In this document: in pieces, positions 43,857 through 50,933 of the stretch
How positions within the stretch are numbered: the first letter of the stretch is position 1
How the letters are laid out: each line of letters begins with the position of its first letter
From: a bacterium
Lineage (GTDB): Bacteria > Desulfobacterota > Binatia > Binatales > Binataceae
NCBI GenBank assembly: GCA_014896235.1
Contig: JADBKU010000029.1
Span: 1 to 50,933 of the forward strand
Direction: 5' to 3'
Length of the DNA: 50,933 bases
Notes under the pieces: generated by a model
Told to the model about the DNA's origin: nothing
Seen by the model: only the letters and a program-made list of their open reading frames with translations
Databases searched by the model: none
Program-made: the position numbers and the translations under genes

Positions 43857-45128
43857 TCAAAGCCGCAGCCGGATCGAATCGATCGCGTTGTGAATCAGGC
43901 CGCCCGGCTTCACTGCGACCTGGGTGATCATCGGCACTGACGAAACCGGCTTGCCCGCGACCGTCACCGTCAATTCTCCGACCGTCGCGCCCTTGGGTAC
44001 CGGCGCGATCAGCGGCGTGGATTGCAGCGTCGCCGCCAGTTTCACGCGATGCTCCTGCCCTTGCAGCACGGTGAAATAGGGCGTGCCGCCCGCCGGAGCG
44101 ATGGGAACCTCGACGATGTCGCCCTTGTACACCCGAATCGTGGCGGGCGCGGATTTGCGCCAGTCCGGACTGACGGTGGTGAAGGTCCGGAACGCCCACG
44201 CCAGCAGTTTCTCGGTTTCGACCCGGCGCTTTTCCATGCTCGGCGTGCCCATCACGGCGGAAATCAGATAGAGGTCGTCCGCTTTCGCCGACGCCACAAG
44301 GTGAAATCCGGCTTCCTGCACATGGCCGGTTTTGATTCCGGTCACGCGCGAATCGTAAAACAGCAGCGTGTTGAAATTGCGCTGGGTGATATTGTCGAAG
44401 GTGAAATCTTTGGCCGAGGTAAATTCCTCCGCGTCCGGAAATTTTTGCATCAGCGCGCGGCCCAGCTTCACCATGTCGGCGGCGGTGGTGTATTCGTCGT
44501 CGGCCGGCAGACCGTCGGGATTGACGAAATGGGTTTCGTCAAGACCAAGTTCTTTGGCCTTTTGATTCATCTGCTGGGCGAAGGCGTCGGGGCTGCCGGC
44601 AAGATATTCGGATAGCGCGACGGCGGCGTCATTGCCCGACGACACCATCAAACCGTACAACAGTTGCTTGACCGGCACGGTCTGGCCGACCCGCAGGAAC
44701 ATCCGCGAGACCGAACTGTTGAGCGAAAGCCGCCACGCCGCTTCGCTGATCGGCACTTCGGTGTCGAGCGTGATGCGTTTCTGCTGGAGCGCCTCCATCG
44801 TCAGGTAAAACGTCATCATCTTCGCGAGGCTCGCCGGCTGCATCTTCTCGTGCTCATTGTAGGCGTAGAGCACGTCGCCGCTGCGCGCGTCCACCAGCAT
44901 CGCGGCGCGCGCGTCGAGCGCGAACGGCGCGGGCAAACTGTCGAAGGTCTTGATCTGATCAAGCGGGATTGCGGGCGGGGCCTCGGCTCTGGCGCGACGG
45001 GAATGCGCAGCGGCCGCGCCATGATGCGCCCGGGCTGCGCGCGCTTCGGCGAATCCGCCTGACGCCATCAGGCATATCGCGAGAATCGCAGATATCCGGA
45101 AGACCAAACCGCCGCAGTTGGATCTCAT
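43857..45128 (-). CDS. D-alanyl-D-alanine carboxypeptidase (PBP5/DacA-type)
   Basis: A low-molecular-mass penicillin-binding protein that trims the peptidoglycan pentapeptide. After a signal peptide (FRISAILAICLMASGGFA), the SxxK motif is PASLAK (Ser100, Lys103), the SxN motif is SSGND (164-166), and KTG is in TGIKTGHVQEAG (266-268). A C-terminal beta-rich PBP5 domain follows (ATIRVYKGDIVEVPI to the end) with a final amphipathic helix (LIHNAIDSIRLRL) for membrane attachment. I start at the ATG giving MRSNCGG; the longer frame enters the promoter region. Confidence 0.93.
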   Translation of the reverse strand: MRSNCGGLVFRISAILAICLMASGGFAEARAARAHHGAAAAHSRRARAEAPPAIPLDQIKTFDSLPAPFALDARAAMLVDARSGDVLYAYNEHEKMQPASLAKMMTFYLTMEALQQKRITLDTEVPISEAAWRLSLNSSVSRMFLRVGQTVPVKQLLYGLMVSSGNDAAVALSEYLAGSPDAFAQQMNQKAKELGLDETHFVNPDGLPADDEYTTAADMVKLGRALMQKFPDAEEFTSAKDFTFDNITQRNFNTLLFYDSRVTGIKTGHVQEAGFHLVASAKADDLYLISAVMGTPSMEKRRVETEKLLAWAFRTFTTVSPDWRKSAPATIRVYKGDIVEVPIAPAGGTPYFTVLQGQEHRVKLAATLQSTPLIAPVPKGATVGELTVTVAGKPVSSVPMITQVAVKPGGLIHNAIDSIRLRL

Positions 45129-45247
45129 CGCCGGCCACTCCACCTCGCCGCCCGCTGTTACTGCCACTGAGAGTACGGCCTGCGGCGCGGCGCGGCAAGC
45201 CAACAGGCCTCGCGGCAGGTTTTCTTCGCCGCGAAATACAAATAAAA

Positions 45248-45259
45248 ATTGTGAACAAT
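45248..45259. repeat. Short inverted repeat just upstream of the GT-methyltransferase start
   Basis: ATTGT-GA-ACAAT is a perfect 5-bp inverted repeat ending 4 nt before the ATG. The surrounding 45230-45260 is A/T-rich. It could be an operator or a translation-control site; no clear Shine-Dalgarno is present. A role is speculation. Confidence 0.3.
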
Positions 45260-45263
45260 CGCA

Positions 45264-46598
45264 ATGGATCTCTCAGTCATTCTCCCGGTCGTAAACGAGC
45301 GCGACAACCTCTTGGTTTTGATTCCGCGCCTGCGCGCCCTGCTGGAGCGCGAAAATCTCAATTTCGAAATCCTCGTGATCGACGGCGGCTCGTCCGACGG
45401 CGCCGCAGAGGCCGCGGAACGGCTGGGCGCGCGCGTCCTGCGCGAACGCCGGCGCGGTTATGCGGGCGCGCTCGAAACCGGATTCGCCGAGGCGCGCGGC
45501 GATTATCTGCTGACGCTCGACGCCGACCTTTCGCACGAGCCGGCCTTCGTCGCCAAAATGTGGCGGGCGCGCAAGCGCGCCGATATCGTCGTCGCCTCGC
45601 GCTATACGCGCGGCGGAGTGAGCTACGGCGACCCGCTGCGGAACCTGTTGAGCCGAATCCTGAACCTCGCGATGCGGCGCACGCTCTCGATGCCGGTGCG
45701 GGACATGTCGAGCGGATTCCGGCTTTACCGGCGCGAAGCGATCGCCGGCATTAAACTGGAAAGCCGCAATTTCGAAGTGCTCGAGGAAATCCTGGTCAAG
45801 GCGTGGGCGGACGGCTACAGCGTGTACGAAGCGCCCTTCACCTATTTCCCGCGCGAGGCTGGCCGCTCGCATGCGCGGTTGATTCGCTTCGGCCTCGATT
45901 TGGCGTGGGCGGCCGCGCGCCTGTGGAAACTCCGCAATTCGGTCGCCTCGGCGGATTACGACGCGCGCGCCTTCTACAGCGTGATTCCGCTGCAACGCTA
46001 CTGGCAGCGCCGCCGCCATCGCGTCACGACCTTCTGGGCGCGCGGCGCCACGCGCATCCTGGACGCCGGCTGCGGCTCCAGCATGATCATCCAGAGCCTC
46101 AACAACGCCGTCGGGATGGATTTCAGCATGGGGAAGGTGCGCTACTTGCGCCGCTTTGGAATTCCTCTCGTCCGCGCGTCCGCCTTCGCCCTGCCGTTTC
46201 GCGACGGCGCTTTCGATTGCGTAATCAGTTCGCAGGTGATCGAGCATATTCCGTTCGACGACGCGCTGTTCGCCGAGATGCGCCGGGTGCTCGCGCCGAA
46301 CGGCACGCTGATTATCGGCACGCCTGACTACGCCACGATCGGTTGGCGCATAATCGAGCCGCTCTACGGATTCTTCGCGCCGGGCGGCTATCGCGACGAG
46401 CACATCACGCACTACACTCGCGAAAGCCTGCTGCGCATACTCGAAAAGCACGGCTTCGCGCACGAGGAAACCGCATACGTGATGCGCAGCGAGCTGATCA
46501 TGCGGATGCGGCGCGTCGAGCGGCCCGCGGATAGCGCCGCGCCGGGCGGAATCCCGACGAACGGGAACCAAGCCGCCGCCGCGCCCCACGCGGCCTGA
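45264..46598 (+). CDS. Fusion of GT2 (DPM1-like) glycosyltransferase and SAM-dependent methyltransferase
   Basis: A 444-residue two-domain protein. Residues 1-235 are a GT-A family 2 domain: MDLSVILPVVNERDNLLVLI, LVIDGGSSDGAAE, and TLDADLSHEP (DAD at 86-88), then DMSSGFRLYRREAI and the later FPREAGRSHARL, all typical of dolichyl/polyprenyl-phosphate mannose synthases. Residues 250-410 are a class I methyltransferase: motif I ILDAGCGSSMII (266-272), then VISSQVIEHIP (322-328) and VLAPNGTLIIGTPDY. The C-terminus is Ala-rich. A polyprenyl-phosphate sugar, or a lipid-linked glycan, may be made and methylated by one polypeptide. No membrane helices are present. Confidence 0.86.
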   Translation: MDLSVILPVVNERDNLLVLIPRLRALLERENLNFEILVIDGGSSDGAAEAAERLGARVLRERRRGYAGALETGFAEARGDYLLTLDADLSHEPAFVAKMWRARKRADIVVASRYTRGGVSYGDPLRNLLSRILNLAMRRTLSMPVRDMSSGFRLYRREAIAGIKLESRNFEVLEEILVKAWADGYSVYEAPFTYFPREAGRSHARLIRFGLDLAWAAARLWKLRNSVASADYDARAFYSVIPLQRYWQRRRHRVTTFWARGATRILDAGCGSSMIIQSLNNAVGMDFSMGKVRYLRRFGIPLVRASAFALPFRDGAFDCVISSQVIEHIPFDDALFAEMRRVLAPNGTLIIGTPDYATIGWRIIEPLYGFFAPGGYRDEHITHYTRESLLRILEKHGFAHEETAYVMRSELIMRMRRVERPADSAAPGGIPTNGNQAAAAPHAA

Positions 46599-46682
46599 AA
46601 CGACGCGGCGCCGCGACACGCTTCGCCGGCGCGGAATTCCGCAGCTTGCGTATCGCGGGGCGCGCAGGAATATGCTTGCGGC

Positions 46683-48395
46683 GTGGCCTCTTTCAACGAC
46701 TTTGCGAATCTTTGCCTCGCGCTTTCGCAAACCCAGAGCCGATTGCAGATCGCGGCGCTGGCCGCCGAATTTCTAAACCGCCTCGACCGCGCCGAAGCGC
46801 CTACCGCCGCCCGGTTCATGGTCGGAAAGGCCCTGCCGCAAGGCGCAGAGAAGCCGCTCAACGTGAGCGGCCGGGCGATCTGGAAACTCGCGGCTGAAAT
46901 CGCCGGCGCGGAAGATCAAGCCGAAGAGATCTTCGCCGCGGCGACCGATTTCGGCGAGGCGATCGAGATGGCGCTCAAGCTGCGCGCGGAGATTCCGGAA
47001 CCGACGCTGACGATCGCGGAAGTCGAGCGCAAATTCGCGGAGATCGCGGCGATCGAAGGACGCAATTCGCGGCGGCTCAAGCTCGGCGCCCTGCGCGATC
47101 TGTTGCTGCGCGCGACGCCGCTCGAGGGCAAGTTCCTCGCGAAAATCCTGATCGGCGAAATGCGCCACGGGATGAGCGAGGGCTTGATGCTCGAGGCGCT
47201 GGCGACGATGGCGGCGCGGCCGATCGCGGAGGTGCGCCGCATCAACATGGTTGAAGGCGACGTGGGCAGAACGCTCGTGCGATTGGCCGGACCCGGAGAT
47301 GGACCGTCGCTTGCGCCCGCTGCCGAAACAGTTCGCTCGGACGGCGGCGATCGTGCGTTACCAGCCGGCGAGGCGCCGCGGCCGCTCAAACCGATGCTTG
47401 CGCAGCCGGCCGCGAATGTCGCGGACGCGTTCCGAATTCTGAGCGGACCGTTCGCGCTCGAACACAAGCTCGACGGCGCGCGCGTGCAAATCCATAGCGG
47501 CCCTTTCGGCATCCGCATCTGGTCGCGCCGGCTCAATGAAATCACGTCGAGCCTGCCCGAGGTAGTCGAAGCGATCGAACCGCTCGAAAAGCGCCGCGCG
47601 ATTTTCGACGGCGAAGTGATCGCGATCGATCCGGGCGGCCGGCCGCTGGCGTTTCAAGACGTGATGCGGCGGTTCGGCCGCGTGCGCGAGGTCGAGCGGA
47701 TGCGCGCCGAACGTCCGGTGCGATTGTTCGTCTTCGACCTGATCGGCCTCGACGGCAACTTGCTGATCGACGAGCCGTACGAGCGCCGTTACGCGGCGCT
47801 CGCGGAACTGGCGGACTCCGCCGGTCTCGAAAGGGCCGGTCGAATAATTCCCGAATCGATCGCCGACGGAACGCGCTTCTTCGCCCGCGCGATCGCTGAC
47901 GGTTTCGAGGGCGTGATGGCCAAGGCGCTCGCGAGTCCTTATACCCCCGGAGCGCGCGCCCGTGGATGGCTCAAGATAAAACAGGCGCGCACGCTCGATT
48001 TGACGATCGTCGCGGCGGAATGGGGCTACGGCCGGCGCCACGGATGGCTCTCGAATTACCATCTTGCCGCGCGCGACCCGCGTCGCGGCGGCTTCGTCGA
48101 AGTCGGCAAAACCTTCAAAGGCCTCACCGACGAGGATTTTCGCGAGATGACCGATCGGCTGCTCGCGCTGAAAATCGAAGAACGGCGCGGCGTGGTCGTC
48201 GTGCGGCCTGAAATCGTGGTCGAAGTCGCTTACAGCGATATCCAGCGCAGCCCACAATACGACGGCGGGATGGCGCTCCGGTTCGCCCGGATCGTCGGCA
48301 TCCGCGCCGACAAATCAGCCGACGAAGCCGACACGATCGACGCGGTGGCGGCGGCGTTCGATCGCCAGGCGCTGAAGCCGCTCGACGCGCCCTAG
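46683..48395 (+). CDS. ATP-dependent DNA ligase, archaeal/LigB-like type
   Basis: A 570-residue DNA ligase using ATP. Its N-terminal DNA-binding domain (FNDFANLCLALSQTQS, then MRHGMSEGLMLEALATMA) is followed by the adenylation domain: motif I EHKLDGAR with Lys262 as the AMP acceptor, motif III FDGEVIAID, then EGVMAK (motif IV) and WLKIK (motif V). The OB domain contains VVRPEIVVEVAYSDIQ. The type is common in archaea and also found in actinobacteria and some other bacteria; cells still normally need NAD-dependent LigA. It may act in repair. The start is GTG. Confidence 0.9.
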   Translation: MASFNDFANLCLALSQTQSRLQIAALAAEFLNRLDRAEAPTAARFMVGKALPQGAEKPLNVSGRAIWKLAAEIAGAEDQAEEIFAAATDFGEAIEMALKLRAEIPEPTLTIAEVERKFAEIAAIEGRNSRRLKLGALRDLLLRATPLEGKFLAKILIGEMRHGMSEGLMLEALATMAARPIAEVRRINMVEGDVGRTLVRLAGPGDGPSLAPAAETVRSDGGDRALPAGEAPRPLKPMLAQPAANVADAFRILSGPFALEHKLDGARVQIHSGPFGIRIWSRRLNEITSSLPEVVEAIEPLEKRRAIFDGEVIAIDPGGRPLAFQDVMRRFGRVREVERMRAERPVRLFVFDLIGLDGNLLIDEPYERRYAALAELADSAGLERAGRIIPESIADGTRFFARAIADGFEGVMAKALASPYTPGARARGWLKIKQARTLDLTIVAAEWGYGRRHGWLSNYHLAARDPRRGGFVEVGKTFKGLTDEDFREMTDRLLALKIEERRGVVVVRPEIVVEVAYSDIQRSPQYDGGMALRFARIVGIRADKSADEADTIDAVAAAFDRQALKPLDAP

Positions 48396-48402
48396 CGAAT
48401 CG

Positions 48403-49509
48403 TCAGCGCCGCGGCGCGCCCCACGCCGGCAGCGGCGCATCGTCCGCGATCGCCGCCGCGAGCATCCGCCCGGCCTTCACGCTCATCGCGACGCCGTGTC
48501 CCGAGTAGCCGCCCGCGACCAGGATTTCGGGCGCGCCCGGCATCCGGCAGAGAATCGGCACGAGATCGTCGGTGATGCCGATCGGTCCGGCCCAGCGCGC
48601 GGCGAAACGGATGCGGGCGAGCGTGGGATTGAGTCCGCGCACCCGCGCTTCGAGCCGCTCGATCGCGAGCTTCGCTTCGCCGCCGCCGATGCCGGTGCGT
48701 TCGAGCCGCGCCGCCGCGCCATACACGAGTCCCGCGCCGAAGATCACGCGTCCGTCGTCGCAAGTCCGGCCCCACAGATAGGGCGTGTCCACGGTGTAAA
48801 ACGGCAGTCCCGGCGCGAGTCCGATCGCCGTCAGCGCGGCGGAATCAAGCCGCTCGGTGGCGCATGCGAAGGTCAGCGCGCTGCGCATCCCGGCCCGCAG
48901 CGCCGGCGCCAGTTCGCCGATCCACGCGTTCGCGGCGACGACGACGGTCTTCGGATTGATGGTTGCTCCCGGTATTTCAAGCGAAGGCGCGGGCCGCGCC
49001 GCGATGCGCGCGACCGGCGTGCGTTCGTAAATTTCGGCGCCCGCGCGCGCGGCCGCGCGCAGCAATCCCAACAGCAGCGCGGCCGGATTGACCACGCCGC
49101 CGACCACCGTGCGCACGATTCGCAACCGCCCGCCCTCGTCGTTCCATGGCAGCTCGGCGCCGTCGCCGCGATGCGCGATTTCCCAGCATCCCGGCAGCCT
49201 CAGTCCGCATTCAATGCGTTCCTCGCGAACCAGCGCCTCGAGCGTGGCGAGACAATCCTCGGCGCCGGGAACGACGCCCGCCGCCGTCCCCTCCAGCGCA
49301 AGGCCGCCGGTGCGGCCGCTCGCGCCGTCGCCAAACGATCCTGCTTCGAGCAGGATCGTCCGCACGCCGCGGCGCGCCAGATGGTAGGCGGCCGAGGCGC
49401 CGGTCAATCCGCCGCCCACGATCGCGACCTCCGGCCACAGGGAAGATTTCAGCTGGTTGGCGGCCGCGTTTTCACGCCGCCATGGAGGCGAACCCCAAAA
49501 TCGATCCAT
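48403..49509 (-). CDS. FAD-dependent amine/amino-acid oxidoreductase (DAO family)
   Basis: A 368-residue DAO-family flavoenzyme. The FAD dinucleotide motif is VAIVGGGLTGASAAYHLARRG near the start, followed by DGASGRTGG. The C-terminal FAD segment is AGGYSGHGVAMSV. It resembles gamma-glutamylputrescine or glycine oxidases, but the substrate is unknown. ATG at 49509 is chosen; a GTG lies three codons upstream. It is convergent with the ligase (7-bp gap) and follows the Nudix gene by 33 bp, so it may share its mRNA. Confidence 0.85.
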   Translation of the reverse strand: MDRFWGSPPWRRENAAANQLKSSLWPEVAIVGGGLTGASAAYHLARRGVRTILLEAGSFGDGASGRTGGLALEGTAAGVVPGAEDCLATLEALVREERIECGLRLPGCWEIAHRGDGAELPWNDEGGRLRIVRTVVGGVVNPAALLLGLLRAAARAGAEIYERTPVARIAARPAPSLEIPGATINPKTVVVAANAWIGELAPALRAGMRSALTFACATERLDSAALTAIGLAPGLPFYTVDTPYLWGRTCDDGRVIFGAGLVYGAAARLERTGIGGGEAKLAIERLEARVRGLNPTLARIRFAARWAGPIGITDDLVPILCRMPGAPEILVAGGYSGHGVAMSVKAGRMLAAAIADDAPLPAWGAPRR

Positions 49510-49542
49510 CCCGGCCACGATCGTAATTCCCGCATCGGCGCG

Positions 49543-50115
49543 TCATCCCGAACGAGCCGCAGCCATCGCCGACGCCCAATCATCGAGCGCGTCGCGGGTG
49601 GTGCGAAACGCAAGTTCGTTCCACGGAATTTCGTCCGCGCCGAAAAACGCCACTTCGAGCGCTTCCGCCGAAAGCGACGGCCGCGCGTCAGGCCCCGCCG
49701 TCGCTAAATATACTACCACCATCGCGTCGGGCCGCGCAGGATCGGCGTAAACGCCATGCACCCGCTCGATCGCAACCTCGAGGCCGACCTCTTCGGCGGT
49801 CTCGCGCATCGCCGCGGCGGCCGGCGTCTCGCCCAAATCGATATAGCCGCCTGGAAAAGTCCATTTTCCGATCGCGGGCGGATTGCCGCGCCTGAGCAGC
49901 AAGACTCGCCGCTCCGCGACGACCAGGCATCCCGCGACCGCCTTCGGTCCGACGAATTCGACGAAGCCGCAGCGCTCGCACACTTTGAGCCGTTTGCGAT
50001 CCGGCAGCACGATGCGCGGCTTCAGCGCGCCGCCGCACATCGCGCAGTACCGGCTTTCGGCCGGGTAGCGATGTTGCAAATGATGGTTCGGTTCGACCGG
50101 TTCGCCGTCGTCCAT
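49543..50115 (-). CDS. Nudix hydrolase with N-terminal zinc ribbon
   Basis: A 190-residue protein. A zinc ribbon (CAMCGG and CERCGF) precedes the Nudix box, which reads [20 protein letters not shown] then EVGLEV, an intact GX5EX7REUXEEXGU. It resembles NADH pyrophosphatase-like or ADP-ribose pyrophosphatase-like enzymes with such ribbons. The product is the hydrolysis of a nucleoside diphosphate linked to something; the substrate is not certain. It lies upstream of the FAD oxidoreductase and 13 bp from the partial gene on the same strand. Confidence 0.9.
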   Translation of the reverse strand: MDDGEPVEPNHHLQHRYPAESRYCAMCGGALKPRIVLPDRKRLKVCERCGFVEFVGPKAVAGCLVVAERRVLLLRRGNPPAIGKWTFPGGYIDLGETPAAAAMRETAEEVGLEVAIERVHGVYADPARPDAMVVVYLATAGPDARPSLSAEALEVAFFGADEIPWNELAFRTTRDALDDWASAMAAARSG

Positions 50116-50128
50116 CGCGCCGCTCGAC

Positions 50129-50932
50129 TCAATAAGTCAGGCGCCTGATCAGCGCCTCCAATATCAACAGTAGCATCGCGGCGATTATGAGCCACGGGCC
50201 GACCGGCTGGCTGTGTTCGAAACCGGGCCGCGCGACCGACAGATCGCCCGCGGCGGGATTGAGCCGGCCGCCCGTCGCCGAGGCCAGTTGCTCGAGCAAG
50301 CCGTAGTTTGGCGCCGGCCGCGGCAGCTCGGCGTCGATCGCGGCGCTGACCGTGTACGCCAGCGGCGGATAATTCAGGTTTGAACCGCGCGGCGGCTGGA
50401 GCTGGATAAAATAATTGCCCGGCTCGGACGCCTCGATGCTTCCGGCAAGTTCGCCCGGCCCGTCCGGCGCGAGCATCGCGTCGAATTTGGCGCCGTTCGG
50501 CGCCGTTACGACCGCGTTCAACGCGCGGTCGGCGCTGCCGGCGCCGGCGCTGTAATCGGTCAGGCGGATTTCGATGCGTCCGGCGCGATAGCCGAGCGCG
50601 ACGCCGTAATCGCCGCGGTTCGACGTTCCCGGCGCGAGCCACGCCATCAGCTTGTCCCACAAGGGCGCGAAGACGCCGTTCTCGATCCAGCGTCCCGACC
50701 ATCGGCCGCTCGCGTCCGTGGTCACCGCCATCGCCCTGCCCGATCCGTATTTCCAGCTCGCGACGATCGGCGCGCGCGCGCCGTCGCTGTTGACGAACAC
50801 GCTCAAATCGGCGCCCGGCTTGAGCGCGGTCGAGACGAAACCCTTGAGCGTCGGCAACTGGCGGCCGGCGAGGTTCTTCAAGATCGGATCCGGCGAGGTC
50901 GTGTAAGGCGTGAAATCTTTTTCCACCATCGT
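50129..50932 (-). CDS. C-terminal part of a large VWA/glutamine-amidotransferase-like membrane protein (5' truncated by window)
   Basis: The frame continues to the window edge. The visible ~268 residues match the C-terminal region of large bacterial membrane proteins with VWA and amidotransferase-like domains: [17 protein letters not shown], then [40 protein letters not shown] and a beta-rich domain. A final hydrophobic segment ([19 protein letters not shown]) and a short RRLTY tail anchor it. These proteins often lie next to MoxR ATPases. Gene symbol and exact function are not certain. Confidence 0.7.
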   Translation of the reverse strand, partial: TMVEKDFTPYTTSPDPILKNLAGRQLPTLKGFVSTALKPGADLSVFVNSDGARAPIVASWKYGSGRAMAVTTDASGRWSGRWIENGVFAPLWDKLMAWLAPGTSNRGDYGVALGYRAGRIEIRLTDYSAGAGSADRALNAVVTAPNGAKFDAMLAPDGPGELAGSIEASEPGNYFIQLQPPRGSNLNYPPLAYTVSAAIDAELPRPAPNYGLLEQLASATGGRLNPAAGDLSVARPGFEHSQPVGPWLIIAAMLLLILEALIRRLTY

Positions 50933-50933
50933 C

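Overview
The window is about 51 kb of GC-rich (roughly 63-66%) bacterial chromosome. It has dense housekeeping genes and no rRNA, tRNA, CRISPR array, insertion sequence or integrase that I could see. The cell looks diderm: there is a lipoprotein-type RlpA, LspA, a bactofilin and a PBP5-type carboxypeptidase. The accessory content is F420/flavin LLM oxidoreductases, family III CoA-transferases, a phosphotriesterase-like and an amidohydrolase-2 enzyme, an SDR/hotdog pair and several alpha/beta hydrolases. That mix resembles soil lineages such as Binatota (formerly 'deltaproteobacterial' MAGs). This placement is inference from gene content, not from a tree.

Layout. 1-3.4 kb: end of a glycosyltransferase, an LLM oxidoreductase, and the rpe-GDPD operon. 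3.5-7.2 kb: rlpA, then the def-fmt-rsmB operon (minus). 7.5-12.2 kb: an orphan ABC ATPase with an alpha/beta hydrolase, a YbjQ-like protein, and priA. 12.3-16.6 kb: SDR, MaoC-like hotdog, then aroC-aroK-aroB, with aroC frameshifted. 16.6-21.1 kb: phosphotriesterase family, lspA and ileS (minus). 21.2-25.2 kb: two tandem Yip1-type membrane paralogues and a pair of CoA-transferase subunits. 25.3-33.5 kb: comM/yifB, a lower-GC AIPR-family gene with its own promoter and hairpin, then ffh-rpsP-khpA-rimM-trmD-SPOUT MTase, two small membrane proteins and rplS. 33.5-36.7 kb: bactofilin, OppF/OppD-like ATPases, alpha/beta hydrolase (minus). 36.9-43.8 kb: amidohydrolase, a beta-propeller protein, LLM oxidoreductase, a frameshifted membrane protein and an HSL-type esterase. 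43.8-50.9 kb: a D,D-carboxypeptidase, a GT2-methyltransferase fusion, an ATP-dependent DNA ligase, an FAD oxidoreductase, a Nudix hydrolase, and the 3' part of a large membrane protein.

How genes work together. The def-fmt-rsmB and ffh-to-trmD blocks supply translation and protein-export functions. aroC/aroK/aroB are three shikimate-pathway steps. The two CoA-transferases probably form one heteromeric enzyme, because only the second keeps the catalytic Asp. The most interesting signals are:
- a solitary AIPR (abortive-infection family) gene inserted between comM and ffh;
- a fused GT2-SAM methyltransferase;
- the CoA-transferase pair with one apparently dead subunit;
- a hotdog protein that has lost its hydratase residues;
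- a gene-conversion footprint between the Yip1 paralogues;
- two frameshifts, in aroC and in the 41-kb membrane protein.
I did not find a clear multi-gene system that I would call wholly new. The AIPR island is the best candidate for a defence function.
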